Shown here: piece by piece, positions 1 to 8,944 of the stretch
How positions within the stretch are numbered: the stretch's first letter is position 1
Layout of the letters: every line of letters starts with the position of its first letter
DNA from: an uncultured Porphyromonadaceae bacterium
GTDB taxonomy: Bacteria; Bacteroidota; Bacteroidia; Bacteroidales; Muribaculaceae
Direction of reading: 5' to 3'
DNA: 64,000 nt
Assembly: GCA_900541835.1 (NCBI GenBank)
Contig: UQLL01000009.1
Coordinates: 1-64,000 of the forward strand
Notes under the pieces: model-generated
What the model was told of the DNA's origin: nothing
The model's input: only the letters and a program-made list of their open reading frames with translations
The model's database searches: none
Program-made: the position numbers and the translations under genes

Positions 1-98
1 AAAAAGGCGTTCTTCCGTGAAATCGCTAATTTTGCACTTGCCAGTTGAGAGTAGGTGTTATAAAACATGTTTTCCAGTTACATTTTCCCCCGATAAAA

Positions 99-130
99 TT
101 TGGCAGTCTGAAAAAAGGGCGGTAATTTTG
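99..130 (+). promoter_or_regulatory. Bacteroidota-type promoter for the cit operon
   Basis: TTTG at 99-102 is followed after exactly 20 nt by TAATTTTG at 123-130. This matches the Bacteroidota -33/-7 consensus (TTTG and TAnnTTTG). It would give a leader of about 40 nt before citD. A second TAATTTTG lies at 27-34, without a visible -33 element inside the window. Confidence 0.7.
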
Positions 131-175
131 TCCCCGATAAACCAACCTTACATCACATACCAAACTCATCTCGCT

Positions 176-457
176 ATGAAAGTCAAGAATGCCCAGGCGG
201 GCACGCTGGAGTCGGGAGACATCCTGATCCAGATTTCCCCGGCCGAGGAGCCCGGACTGACAGTGAACCTCGACAGCACGGTGGCCTACCAGTTCGGCCG
301 CCAGATCGAAGCCCTGATCCGCGAAACCTTACAGGAACGCGGAATTGAGAACGCCATCGTCGACGCTACCGACAAGGGAGCCCTCGACTGCACCATCCGT
401 GCACGCGCCACGGCAGCCGCCGTCCGCGCCACCGGCAACGACGTCTGGAAAGACTGA
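176..457 (+). CDS. citD: citrate lyase acyl carrier protein (gamma subunit)
   Basis: This 93-residue protein is the acyl carrier subunit of citrate lyase, which splits citrate into acetate and oxaloacetate in the cytoplasm. The N-terminal segment AGTLESGD is the family signature. Ser13 within it is the expected attachment site for the phosphoribosyl-dephospho-CoA prosthetic group. The length matches CitD (about 95-100 residues). The frame is open upstream, but the ATG at 176 gives the normal CitD N-terminus and sits about 45 nt after a good -7 box. It is the first gene of the citD-citE-citF-citX-citCG cluster, with 66 nt to citE. Confidence 0.95.
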   Translation: MKVKNAQAGTLESGDILIQISPAEEPGLTVNLDSTVAYQFGRQIEALIRETLQERGIENAIVDATDKGALDCTIRARATAAAVRATGNDVWKD

Positions 458-523
458 CCATCCACTCCCTCACCGATCGGGCGCACCGCGCGCCCAAACC
501 CTCAAACCTTAAATCCTAAAACA

Positions 524-1414
524 ATGCAAAGACTTCGCAGGACCATGATGTTCGTGCCCGGCAACAACCCCGGCATGATGGCCGACGCCCATATCTACGG
601 TCCCGATTCGATAATGCTCGACCTGGAAGACTCCGTGACCATGGCCGAGAAAGACACAGCCCGCCTGCTTGTCCACAACGCCCTCAAATCCATCGACTAC
701 GGCAACACCGAGATGGTGGTACGCATCAACCCCCTCAACACCCCTTACGGCAAGAAGGACATCGAGGCCGTGGTCAAGGCCGGCGTGCACGTCATCCGCA
801 TGCCCAAGACCGAGACCGCCGAGGAGGTAATCGAGGTAGAGCGCGAGATCGAGAAGGTGGAGCGCGAGATCGGCTGCCTGGGCCGTACCCGCATCATGGC
901 CGCCATCGAGTCCACCCTGGGCATAGTCAACGCCTACGCCATCGCCACCGCCTCCCCCCGCATGATGGGCATCGCCCTCGGCGCCGAGGACTACAGCGCA
1001 AACCTCAAGACACAGCGCACTCCCGGCGGCGACGAACTCCGCCTCGCCCGCGAGACCATCGTGGTGGCAGCACGCGCGGCCGGAATCGACGCCCTCGACA
1101 CCGTATACTCCAACCTCAACGACATGGAGACCTTCCGCAAGGAGGTAGAGTTCATCAAGACCCTCGGCTTCGACGGCAAGTCCATCATCAACCCGCGCCA
1201 GATCGAGGTCGTCAACGACGTCTTCGCCCCCAAAGAGAAAGAGATCGAGAAGAGCCGCACCATCCTGGCCGCCATCAAGGAGGCAGAGAAGAAGGGCAGC
1301 GGCGTCATCGCCGTCAACGGCAAGATGGTAGACCGCCCCGTCGTGCTCCGCGCACAGCGCACCATCGACCTGGCAATCGCATCCGGAATTCTTAACGAGG
1401 AGGACCTGAAGTAA
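524..1414 (+). CDS. citE: citrate lyase beta subunit (citryl-ACP lyase)
   Basis: This 296-residue protein belongs to the HpcH/HpaI aldolase superfamily. It carries out the second half-reaction of citrate lyase: citryl-ACP to acetyl-ACP plus oxaloacetate. Typical CitE features are the N-terminal RRTMMFVPGNNP, the metal-site region MLDLEDSV near residue 30, and GAEDYSANL in the middle. The length is normal for CitE. The stop codon overlaps the citF start by one base (TAATG), which suggests translational coupling. Confidence is high because citD and citF flank it. Confidence 0.96.
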   Translation: MQRLRRTMMFVPGNNPGMMADAHIYGPDSIMLDLEDSVTMAEKDTARLLVHNALKSIDYGNTEMVVRINPLNTPYGKKDIEAVVKAGVHVIRMPKTETAEEVIEVEREIEKVEREIGCLGRTRIMAAIESTLGIVNAYAIATASPRMMGIALGAEDYSANLKTQRTPGGDELRLARETIVVAARAAGIDALDTVYSNLNDMETFRKEVEFIKTLGFDGKSIINPRQIEVVNDVFAPKEKEIEKSRTILAAIKEAEKKGSGVIAVNGKMVDRPVVLRAQRTIDLAIASGILNEEDLK

Positions 1415-2952
1415 TGAGCACACTGAAAGAACGCGCAAACGACATAGCCGCCGCAGCCAAGACCATGCAGAAGCCGGTCTTCGACGGCAACCTTGACAAG
1501 AACCCCACCCCCAAGGCAGAGCTGCAGGCCCGGTCGCCCAAGCTCGTAAGCCTCGAAGAGGCAATCCGCCGCACCGGCCTTAAGGACGGCATGACCATCT
1601 CCTTCCACCACCACTTCCGCGGCGGCGACAAGGTGGTCAACATGGTCGTCGACAAGCTCGCCGAGATGGGCTTCAAGAACCTGCACCTGGCCGCATCGAG
1701 CCTTCAGGACGTGCACTCGCCCCTGATCGAGCACATCCGCAACGGCGTCATCACCCGCATCTCCACCTCCGGCATGCGCGGCGAACTGGCCAAGGCCGTC
1801 AGCGCCGGTATCATGGACGAGCCGGTTGTCTTCCGCAGCCACGGCGGTCGCGGCAGCGCCATCGCCAACGGCGACCTGCACATCGACGTCGCCTTCCTCG
1901 GCGCCTCCAGCTCCGACGCCCTCGGCAACGCCGCCGGCTATTCCCGCTCCGAGAACGCCAAGAGCATCTGCGGCTCGCTGGGTTACGCCCTGCCTGACGC
2001 ACAGCATGCCGACAAGGTCGTGATCCTCACCGACGATCTCGTGCCCTACCCCAACGTGCCCAACGCCATCTCCGAGAGCCAGGTGGACTACGTGGTGGAG
2101 GTGGAGAGCGTCGGCGACAGCTCCAAGATCGCCTCCGGCGCCATCCGCGACACCAAGAACCCGCGCGACATCCTCCTGGCCAAGGAGGCCGCCAAGGTAA
2201 TCATCAACAGCGGCTACTTCAACGACGGCTTCTCGATCCAGACCGGCTCGGGCGGCGCCTCGCTGGCCGCCGTCAAGTACATACGCCAGGAGATGATCGA
2301 CCGCGGCATCAAGGCCCGCTACGCCCTGGGCGGCATCACCGCACACATGGTCAAGATGCACGAGGAGGGCCTCATCGACCGCCTCATCGACGTACAGAGC
2401 TTCGACAAGGTGGCCGCAGAGAGCCTCCGCGACGACATGTTCCACAAGGAGGTGTCGGCCAACGAGTACGCAGCCGCCGACGAGGCCGGCTCCGCCACCC
2501 ACTACCTCGACATCGTGATCCTTAGCGCCCTGGAGGCCGACGTCAATTTCAACGTCAACGTGCTGGTGGGCAGCGACGGCGTCATCCGCGGCGCCATCGG
2601 CGGCCACCCCGACACCGCCGCCGACTCCGCCCTGAGCATCATCGTCTGCCCACTGCTGCGCGGCCGCATCCCCTGCATCGTCGACGAGGTCACCACCCTC
2701 ATCACCCCGGGCAAGAGCGTCGACGTCATCGTCACCGAATACGGCGTGGCCGTAAACCCCAACCGTCCCGAGCTGGCCGAACGCCTGAGCAAGGCTGGCG
2801 TCAAGGTGGTCGACATCAAGACCCTCCGCGACAAGGCCAGCTCCATCATAGGCACTCCCGACAAGCTCCCCTTCGGCGACAAGACCGTTGGAGTGGTGAT
2901 GAACAGGGATGGCTCCGTCATGGACGTAATCAAGTCTATAGGAGAGTATTAA
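1414..2952 (+). CDS. citF: citrate lyase alpha subunit (acetyl-ACP:citrate ACP-transferase)
   Basis: This 512-residue protein is the alpha chain of citrate lyase. It exchanges the acetyl group on the CitD prosthetic arm for citrate. The conserved segment DGMTISFHHHFRGGD near residue 60, the glycine-rich SIQTGSGGASLA near residue 270, and the C-terminal VTEYGVAVNPNRPELAERL fit the CitF/CoA-transferase fold. Length matches the family (about 500-520). The start overlaps the citE stop. A 114-nt gap follows before citX. It contains AT-rich TTTAATTTTTAATT tracts but no clear terminator, so transcription may continue. Confidence 0.96.
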   Translation: MSTLKERANDIAAAAKTMQKPVFDGNLDKNPTPKAELQARSPKLVSLEEAIRRTGLKDGMTISFHHHFRGGDKVVNMVVDKLAEMGFKNLHLAASSLQDVHSPLIEHIRNGVITRISTSGMRGELAKAVSAGIMDEPVVFRSHGGRGSAIANGDLHIDVAFLGASSSDALGNAAGYSRSENAKSICGSLGYALPDAQHADKVVILTDDLVPYPNVPNAISESQVDYVVEVESVGDSSKIASGAIRDTKNPRDILLAKEAAKVIINSGYFNDGFSIQTGSGGASLAAVKYIRQEMIDRGIKARYALGGITAHMVKMHEEGLIDRLIDVQSFDKVAAESLRDDMFHKEVSANEYAAADEAGSATHYLDIVILSALEADVNFNVNVLVGSDGVIRGAIGGHPDTAADSALSIIVCPLLRGRIPCIVDEVTTLITPGKSVDVIVTEYGVAVNPNRPELAERLSKAGVKVVDIKTLRDKASSIIGTPDKLPFGDKTVGVVMNRDGSVMDVIKSIGEY

Positions 2953-3066
2953 AAATTACAGCGCGGAGAAGAGAGAGGCAGCGCCACGCCGAAGCGAACA
3001 CCAATTGCAGAAGCATAGGCTCGCCTGCCACTTGAAATCTCTCAATTTAATTTTTAATTCTCTGTG

Positions 3067-3573
3067 ATGACTCTCGAAGAGCTGCTGGCATCGCGCGACA
3101 GGCGCCGCGACATGCAGGCGCGTCTGATGGAGGCATGGCCGCATGGCACCCTGGTGGTGCTCACGGTGGTCATGCCGGGGCCGCAGAAGCAGACCCGCTC
3201 GGCCGCCATCGTGGCCGAAGCCGCCGTGCAGGCCCTCGACCAGGCCTTCGCAGGGCGCGTGCTCACACGCACCCTGCGCGACCTGCGCACAGGCTTCGAG
3301 GCATATTATATGGTACAGGCCACGGCCGACCAGGCAAAGCGCCAGGCTGTGGCAATCGAAGAGAAGCACGCACTCGGGCGCCTGATGGACATAGACGTCA
3401 TCGGCGCCGGGTGCGTGCCCTACAGCCGCGCCGGCCTGCAGTCGCCCCCGCGCACCTGCCTGGTCTGCGGCCGTCCCGCACGCGAGTGCATGCGCAGCGC
3501 CGCACATCCCCTCGACCAGCTCATGAACCGTATCGACGAACTCTGCGATGGCTACCTTCTCCGGCTTCACTGA
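3067..3573 (+). CDS. citX: apo-citrate lyase phosphoribosyl-dephospho-CoA transferase
   Basis: CitX transfers the prosthetic-group precursor made by CitG onto the serine of CitD. This 168-residue protein has the family segments TGFEAYYMVQ, the EEKHALGRLMDIDV block, and RTCLVCGRPARECMRSAAH with its paired cysteines. The ATG at 3067 is chosen; a GTG at 3064 immediately before it is in frame. The last 26 nt overlap the start of the citC-citG fusion in another frame, so the two are probably translationally coupled. Family length is about 170-185. Confidence 0.93.
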   Translation: MTLEELLASRDRRRDMQARLMEAWPHGTLVVLTVVMPGPQKQTRSAAIVAEAAVQALDQAFAGRVLTRTLRDLRTGFEAYYMVQATADQAKRQAVAIEEKHALGRLMDIDVIGAGCVPYSRAGLQSPPRTCLVCGRPARECMRSAAHPLDQLMNRIDELCDGYLLRLH

Positions 3574-5314
3574 ACGCGAGATTCCGCTTTCGGTGCCACG
3601 CCTGCGCGCCGAGTGGGAAGAGTTCCTGCGTAGCCGCAGGCTCGAGTCCATCGCAGCGCCCGAATGCGTGGCCGGCCTCTACGACGGAGACGACCGACTG
3701 GCGGCCACGGCCTCGCTCGTGCGGTCGTCATCCGGCTTCGTGCTGCAGGGCGTGGCCGTGAGCCAGGACCTCGAAGAGGGAGGCCTGCTGCCACGCCTCA
3801 TCCAGTATCTCCAAGGCAAAGCTGCCGAGCTTTCCGGCGAGGCGCGGCCCAACCTGCTGCTGTACACTAAGCCAGAGTATGCGCCGAAGTTCAGGTCATT
3901 AGCCTTCCGCGAAGTGGGCTGCGCCCCAAAGGCCGTGCTCCTGGAATCCGACCGCCACGGCATCGACGCCTACCTGCGCCACCTGGACAAGGAGCGCCGC
4001 CAGGGCCGCAACGGCGTCATCGTCATGAACGCCAACCCCTTCACCCTCGGCCACCGCTACCTCGTGGAGCAGGCCGCCGCGCAGGTCGACAACCTGTACG
4101 TAATACCGGTGCTCGACGACACCTCCGGCGGCTTTCCCTACGGTCTGAGGCGCCACGCCATCGAGGAGGGCACCAAGGACCTTGAGAACGTGCACGTGTT
4201 GCGCGGCAGCCGCTATGCCGTGAGCGCCGCCACCTTCCCGACCTACTTCATCAAGTCCGTCGAGGAGCGCACCGACACTCACATCGCCCTCGACCTGGAC
4301 ATCTTCACCCGGCACATCGCCCCGGCACTCGGCGCCACCGTGCGCTTTGTCGGCAGCGAGCCTACGGACCCACTGACGGCCCGCTATAACGAGCTTATGC
4401 GCGAACTGCTGCCCAAGTGTGGCATAGAAGTGCGGGAGGTGTCGAGATGCGAAGTCGGAGACGAGCCAGTCAGCGCCTCGCGTGTGCGCAAACTACTTGC
4501 AGCCAAGGATGTTGAGGCGGCATCGACGCTGCTACCCAAGACCACCATCGCAGTGCTGTTAGGCGACAAGGCCGAACAGGCCCTGAAGGCAGAACTCGAC
4601 CTCGACCCCAAGCCGGGACTGGTGACACCCACCAGCAACGGCGCCCACACCGACATGGACTACTCCCGCATGAGCACGGCCATAGAGGCGCTGCGGCCCA
4701 GCTTCGAGGCGTTCGCACGCCTGCAGCTGACCGGCCGGTACAGCCACGAGGCACTCGTGCGCCTGGGCCTGCGGGCCGAGGAGGCCATGATGACCGCCTC
4801 GGGCGGCGTCAACACCCACCGAGGAGCCATCTTCGCCCTCGGGCTGATGGTGAGCGCAGTAGCGGCGCGGCTGGCCGAGATGAACGGGCGCACCCTGGTG
4901 CGTCCCTACATTCAACGGCTGGCGGGAGAGTTCCGGCACGCCGAAGGCACACACGGCACCAAGGCCAGGAACAAGGGTGGCTTGCGGTCCGCCCTCGACA
5001 TGGCCCAGGATGGCTATACGGAGCTGTTCGCCGACTGGCTGCCGTTCTATCGCAGTTTGCCCGAAAAGGACCCGCACCGCCTGCACAAGACCCTGCTGCG
5101 CATCATATCCACCCTCGACGACACCAACATCGCCCACCGGGGCGGTATCGAGGCCCTCGCCAAGGTCAAGGCCGAGGCACAGGCCCTGCTCGCCGATTTC
5201 TCCGCAAACGCATACGAACAATTCTGCACGGACATGACCGGTCGACGCCTCTCGCCAGGAGGCAGCGCCGACATGCTCGCCCTCACTCTCCTCACCGATT
5301 CCCTGATCGACTAA
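3548..5314 (+). CDS. fused [citrate (pro-3S)-lyase] ligase and triphosphoribosyl-dephospho-CoA synthase (CitC-CitG)
   Basis: This 588-residue protein joins two citrate lyase maturation enzymes. Residues 1-330 are CitC: an N-terminal GNAT-like part, then a nucleotidyltransferase fold with NANPFTLGHRYLVEQ at about 161-175, whose GH is the ATP-site motif. CitC acetylates the CitD arm. Residues 330-588 are CitG, with PKPGLV, GAHTDMDY, SGGVNTHRGAIFALG and GTHGTKARNKGG. CitG makes the prosthetic-group precursor from ATP and dephospho-CoA. No stop or frameshift separates the halves. Known fusions usually involve CitX-CitG, so this pairing is less usual as far as I recall. It overlaps citX by 26 nt. 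Confidence 0.92.
   Translation: MATFSGFTEREIPLSVPRLRAEWEEFLRSRRLESIAAPECVAGLYDGDDRLAATASLVRSSSGFVLQGVAVSQDLEEGGLLPRLIQYLQGKAAELSGEARPNLLLYTKPEYAPKFRSLAFREVGCAPKAVLLESDRHGIDAYLRHLDKERRQGRNGVIVMNANPFTLGHRYLVEQAAAQVDNLYVIPVLDDTSGGFPYGLRRHAIEEGTKDLENVHVLRGSRYAVSAATFPTYFIKSVEERTDTHIALDLDIFTRHIAPALGATVRFVGSEPTDPLTARYNELMRELLPKCGIEVREVSRCEVGDEPVSASRVRKLLAAKDVEAASTLLPKTTIAVLLGDKAEQALKAELDLDPKPGLVTPTSNGAHTDMDYSRMSTAIEALRPSFEAFARLQLTGRYSHEALVRLGLRAEEAMMTASGGVNTHRGAIFALGLMVSAVAARLAEMNGRTLVRPYIQRLAGEFRHAEGTHGTKARNKGGLRSALDMAQDGYTELFADWLPFYRSLPEKDPHRLHKTLLRIISTLDDTNIAHRGGIEALAKVKAEAQALLADFSANAYEQFCTDMTGRRLSPGGSADMLALTLLTDSLID
4886..4910 (+). repeat. REP-like hairpin inside the CitG coding region
   Basis: The sequence carries a CGCACC/GGTGCG hairpin followed by TCCCTACA. 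It differs at only about three positions from the right half of the intergenic repeat at 46805-46831. It encodes GRTLVRPYI in frame. It may be a coincidental codon run or a repeat domesticated into the gene. Confidence 0.45.
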
Positions 5315-5348
5315 AAAACAATAAAATACCTAACCTAAATCTAATCCC

Positions 5349-7592
5349 ATGGTTGAACTGATTGACAAAGGCGTGTACCTGCTCGACGGCGAGAAACTTG
5401 CCACCGAGACCGCCGGACTCCCCGCACCCAAAGAGGCCCGCGAGAACACAATCACTTATTCCATCCTCCGCAGCCACGACGTGGACGGCTCCAAAGGCGA
5501 CAAGATGCGCATCCGCTTCGACGCCATGATGAGCCACGACATCACCTACGTCGGAATCATCCAGACAGCCCGCGCGTCGGGCCTGGAGAAGTTCCCGCTG
5601 CCCTACGCCATGACCAACTGCCACAACTCCCTGTGCGCAGTCGGCGGCACCATCAACGAGGACGACCACGTCTTCGGACTCTCCGCAGCCAAGAAATACG
5701 GCGGCATCTACGTGCCTGCCAACCAGGCCGTCATCCACCAGTACGCCCGCGAGGCAATGGTGAAGTGCGGCAACATGATTCTCGGCTCCGACTCCCACAC
5801 CCGCTACGGCTCACTGGGCAACATGGGCGTAGGCGAAGGCGGCGGCGAGCTCGTCAAGCAGCTGCTCCGCAACACCTGGGACATCAACGCCCCCGAGGTT
5901 GTGCTCGTATGGCTCGAAGGCAAGCCCCGCAAGGGCATCGGCCCCCACGACGTGGCCATCTCCCTGGTAAAGGCCGTCTTCGACAACGGCTTCGTCAAGA
6001 ACAAGGTGCTCGAGTTCGCCGGCCCCGGCGTCAAGGAACTCCCCATCGACTTCCGTAACGGCATCGACATCATGACCACCGAGACCACCTGCCTCAGCTC
6101 CATCTGGGTCACCGACGACGAAGTCCGCCACCACTACGAAATCCACAACCGCCCCCAGGACTACAAGGAACTTCGTCCCGGCAAGGTGGCATACTACGAC
6201 GGCATGATCCGCATCGACCTCGGCAAGCAGGAGTCGATGATCGCCCTGCCGTTCCACCCCTCCAACGCCTACACCATCCACGAGCTGCAGGCCGACCCGG
6301 AAAAGATTCTCCGCGAGGTGGAGGCCGACGCCAAGAAGCGTTTCGGCGACAAGGTCGAGATCGACCTTGTAGGCAAAATCCGCGACGGCAAGGTGATGGC
6401 CGACCAGGGCATCATCGCCGGCTGCTCCGGCGGCACCTACGACAACCTGGCCGAGGCCGCCAGCATCCTCAAGAACCAGAGCGTCGGCAACGACTACTTC
6501 ACCATCTCCGCCTATCCGCAGTCGGTACCCGTGTACATGGCCACCACGCGCGACGGCGTTGCCGAGGAACTGCTCGAGGCCGGCGTGGTCATCAAGCCCG
6601 CTTTCTGCGGCCCCTGCTTCGGTGCCGGTGACGTGCCGGCCAACAACGGCCTCAGCATCCGCCACACCACCCGCAACTTCCCCAACCGCGAAGGCTCCAA
6701 GCCCGGCCAGGGCCAGCTCAGCCTCGTCGCCCTCATGGACGCCCGCTCCATCGCCGCCACCGCCGCCAACGGCGGAGTCATCACCGCCGCCACCGACGTC
6801 GACTACACCAACAGCCACAAGCCCTACGAGTTTGACGCCAAGATCTACGAGCGCCGAGTATACAACGGCTACCAGCACGAGAAGCTCGATACCGAGCTCC
6901 GCTACGGCCCCAACATCAAGGACTGGCCCAAGATGTACCCCATGCAGGAGGACATGCTGCTCGAACTGGCCGCCGTCATCCACGACCCCGTGACCACCAC
7001 CGACGAGCTCATCCCCTCCGGCGAAACCTCCAGCTATCGTTCCAACCCGCTCAAGCTCAGCGAGTTCGCCCTCTCCCGCCGCGTACCCGAGTACGTGGGC
7101 CGCAGCAAGCGCATCCAGGCCGAAGACCTCGAGCGCCGCGAAGGCAAGTGCCCCGCCGACATCGAGGCCGTGCTTGAGAAAGTAGGGGCCAAGGCCGCCG
7201 ACACCTCCCTCGGTTCCTGCGTGTTCGCCAACCGTCCCGGCGACGGCTCCGCACGCGAGCAGGCCGCCTCCTGCCAGAAAGTGCTCGGCGGCGACGCCAA
7301 CATCTGCTACGAGTACGCCACCAAGCGCTACCGCTCCAACTGCATCAACTGGGGCATCGTGCCCTTCACCATCGCCGAAGGCACCCCGTTCGACTACCAG
7401 GACGGCGACTTCGTCTTCGTGCCCGGCATCCGCCAGGCAATCCTCGGCGGCAAGGAGGAGATCGATGCCAAGGTCATCACAAAGGATGGCAAGGTCAGCG
7501 ACCTGCACCTCTACTTCCGCAACCTCACCCCCACCGAGCGCCAGATCCTGGCAGACGGTTGCCTGATGAACTATTACGCAAACCGAAAGTAA
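5349..7592 (+). CDS. aconitase-superfamily hydratase (aconitate hydratase-like, YbhJ-type)
   Basis: This 747-residue protein has the aconitase layout: DSHTRYGSLGNMGVGEGGG near residue 155, a CGPCFGAGD cysteine pair near 425, and GDGSAREQAA in the C-terminal swivel domain. Together with the Cys of AGCSGGTYDN it could bind a 4Fe-4S cluster. The motifs depart from canonical aconitases: AGCSGGT replaces GSCTNSS, and NCHNSL stands where many aconitases have HCDH. It resembles the E. coli YbhJ-type hydratases and proteins often annotated aconitate hydratase in Bacteroidota. Position between citrate lyase and icd supports citrate/isocitrate interconversion, but the substrate is an inference. Confidence 0.8.
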   Translation: MVELIDKGVYLLDGEKLATETAGLPAPKEARENTITYSILRSHDVDGSKGDKMRIRFDAMMSHDITYVGIIQTARASGLEKFPLPYAMTNCHNSLCAVGGTINEDDHVFGLSAAKKYGGIYVPANQAVIHQYAREAMVKCGNMILGSDSHTRYGSLGNMGVGEGGGELVKQLLRNTWDINAPEVVLVWLEGKPRKGIGPHDVAISLVKAVFDNGFVKNKVLEFAGPGVKELPIDFRNGIDIMTTETTCLSSIWVTDDEVRHHYEIHNRPQDYKELRPGKVAYYDGMIRIDLGKQESMIALPFHPSNAYTIHELQADPEKILREVEADAKKRFGDKVEIDLVGKIRDGKVMADQGIIAGCSGGTYDNLAEAASILKNQSVGNDYFTISAYPQSVPVYMATTRDGVAEELLEAGVVIKPAFCGPCFGAGDVPANNGLSIRHTTRNFPNREGSKPGQGQLSLVALMDARSIAATAANGGVITAATDVDYTNSHKPYEFDAKIYERRVYNGYQHEKLDTELRYGPNIKDWPKMYPMQEDMLLELAAVIHDPVTTTDELIPSGETSSYRSNPLKLSEFALSRRVPEYVGRSKRIQAEDLERREGKCPADIEAVLEKVGAKAADTSLGSCVFANRPGDGSAREQAASCQKVLGGDANICYEYATKRYRSNCINWGIVPFTIAEGTPFDYQDGDFVFVPGIRQAILGGKEEIDAKVITKDGKVSDLHLYFRNLTPTERQILADGCLMNYYANRK

Positions 7593-7606
7593 AATGAGTC
7601 AAGACC

Positions 7607-7678
7607 TATAGGGGCGCACGGCCCGTGCGTTCCTATACAGTCTTTCCTAAGCGTACGCACGAGCCGTGCGTCCCTACA
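7607..7678. repeat. REPIN-like pair of inverted GTAGGG hairpins
   Basis: The left unit (7607-7637) is nearly palindromic: TATAGG, a GCGCACGG/CCGTGCG hairpin, then CCTATA. The right unit (7653-7678) is a CGCAC/GTGCG hairpin ending TCCCTACA. They are in opposite orientation with a spacer of about 15 nt. The element fills most of the 109-bp gap between the hydratase and icd and ends 23 nt before the icd start, so it could affect icd mRNA folding. Confidence 0.75.
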
Positions 7679-7701
7679 AATTCAAAAAAAACACCAATAC
7701 C

Positions 7702-8919
7702 ATGGACAAGATAAAGATGACCACCCCGCTGGTGGAAATGGACGGCGACGAAATGACCCGCATCCTGTGGAAGATGATCAAGGACGAACTCATCCTCCCC
7801 TTCGTCGACCTCAAGACCGAATACTACGACCTGGGCCTCGAAGAGCGCGACAAGACCAACGACCAGATCACAGTGGAGGCCGCCGAGGCCACCAAGAAGT
7901 ATGGCGTGGCAGTGAAGTGCGCCACCATCACCCCCAACGCCAAGCGCATGACCGAGTACAACCTCCACCAGATGTGGAAGTCGCCCAACGGCACCATCCG
8001 CTCCATCCTCGACGGCACCGTGTTCCGCACCCCCATCTGTCTGGACAGCATCCATCCGGCAGTGCGCAACTGGGAGAAGCCCATCACCATCGCCCGCCAC
8101 GCCTACGGCGACGTCTACAAGAGCGTCGAGATCCGCGCCGACCAGGCCGGCACCGCCAAGCTCGTCTTCATCCCCGCCGGAGGAGAGAGCACCGAGGAGG
8201 TAACCATCCACGAGTTCAAGGGCCCCGGCGTGCTCCAGGGCATGCACAACACCGACAAGTCCATCCGCTCTTTCGCCCACTCCTGCTTCAAGTTCGCCAT
8301 CGACACCAAGCAGGACCTCTGGTTCTCCACCAAGGACACCATTTCCAAGAAGTACGACGCCCAGTTCCGCGAAATCTTCGAGGAGATCTACGAGAACGAG
8401 TACAAGGCAGACTTCGAGCGCCTCGGACTGGAGTACTTCTATACCCTGATCGACGACGCCGTTGCACGCGTGATCCGCTCCAAGGGCGGCTTCATCTGGG
8501 CCTGCAAGAACTACGACGGCGACGTGATGAGCGACATGGTATCGACTGCCTTCGGCTCCCTGGCCATGATGACCAGCGTGCTCGTGTCGCCCGACGGCAA
8601 CTACGAGTACGAGGCCGCCCACGGCACCGTCACCCGCCACTACTACAAGTATCTGAAGGGCGAGGAGACCTCCACGAACCCCATGGCCACCATCTTCGCC
8701 TGGAGCGGCGCCCTGCGCAAGCGCGGCGAGCTCGACGGCCTCAACGACCTGGTGAAGTACGCCGACGCCCTCGAGGACGCCTGCTTCGACACCCTCAACG
8801 CCGGCACCGTCACCAAGGACCTCGTCAACCTCATGGACGCCTCCGCCATGCCCAAGGCTGTCAACAGCGCCGACTTCCTCAAGGCCATCCGCGCCAACCT
8901 CGAGAAGCGCCTCGCCTAA
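7702..8919 (+). CDS. icd: isocitrate dehydrogenase, NADP-dependent, type II
   Basis: This 405-residue protein is of the homodimeric type II class, related to eukaryotic IDH1/IDH2 rather than to E. coli Icd. It interconverts isocitrate and 2-oxoglutarate plus CO2 using NADP(H). The N-terminus VEMDGDEMTRILW and the substrate-binding block SPNGTIRSILDGTVFR near residue 95 are characteristic, as is AAHGTVTRHYYKY near residue 310. The ATG at 7702 gives the normal N-terminus; the frame is open for 12 codons further upstream, but those lie in the repeat region. A strong terminator follows. Confidence 0.95.
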   Translation: MDKIKMTTPLVEMDGDEMTRILWKMIKDELILPFVDLKTEYYDLGLEERDKTNDQITVEAAEATKKYGVAVKCATITPNAKRMTEYNLHQMWKSPNGTIRSILDGTVFRTPICLDSIHPAVRNWEKPITIARHAYGDVYKSVEIRADQAGTAKLVFIPAGGESTEEVTIHEFKGPGVLQGMHNTDKSIRSFAHSCFKFAIDTKQDLWFSTKDTISKKYDAQFREIFEEIYENEYKADFERLGLEYFYTLIDDAVARVIRSKGGFIWACKNYDGDVMSDMVSTAFGSLAMMTSVLVSPDGNYEYEAAHGTVTRHYYKYLKGEETSTNPMATIFAWSGALRKRGELDGLNDLVKYADALEDACFDTLNAGTVTKDLVNLMDASAMPKAVNSADFLKAIRANLEKRLA

Positions 8920-8944
8920 AACCCCGCAACTGAGGCATGACTTA

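Noticed and set aside
17..175. N-terminal extension of CitD from an upstream ATG at 17
   Set aside because: The extension overlaps both -7 boxes and does not resemble CitD; the ATG at 176 gives the family N-terminus.
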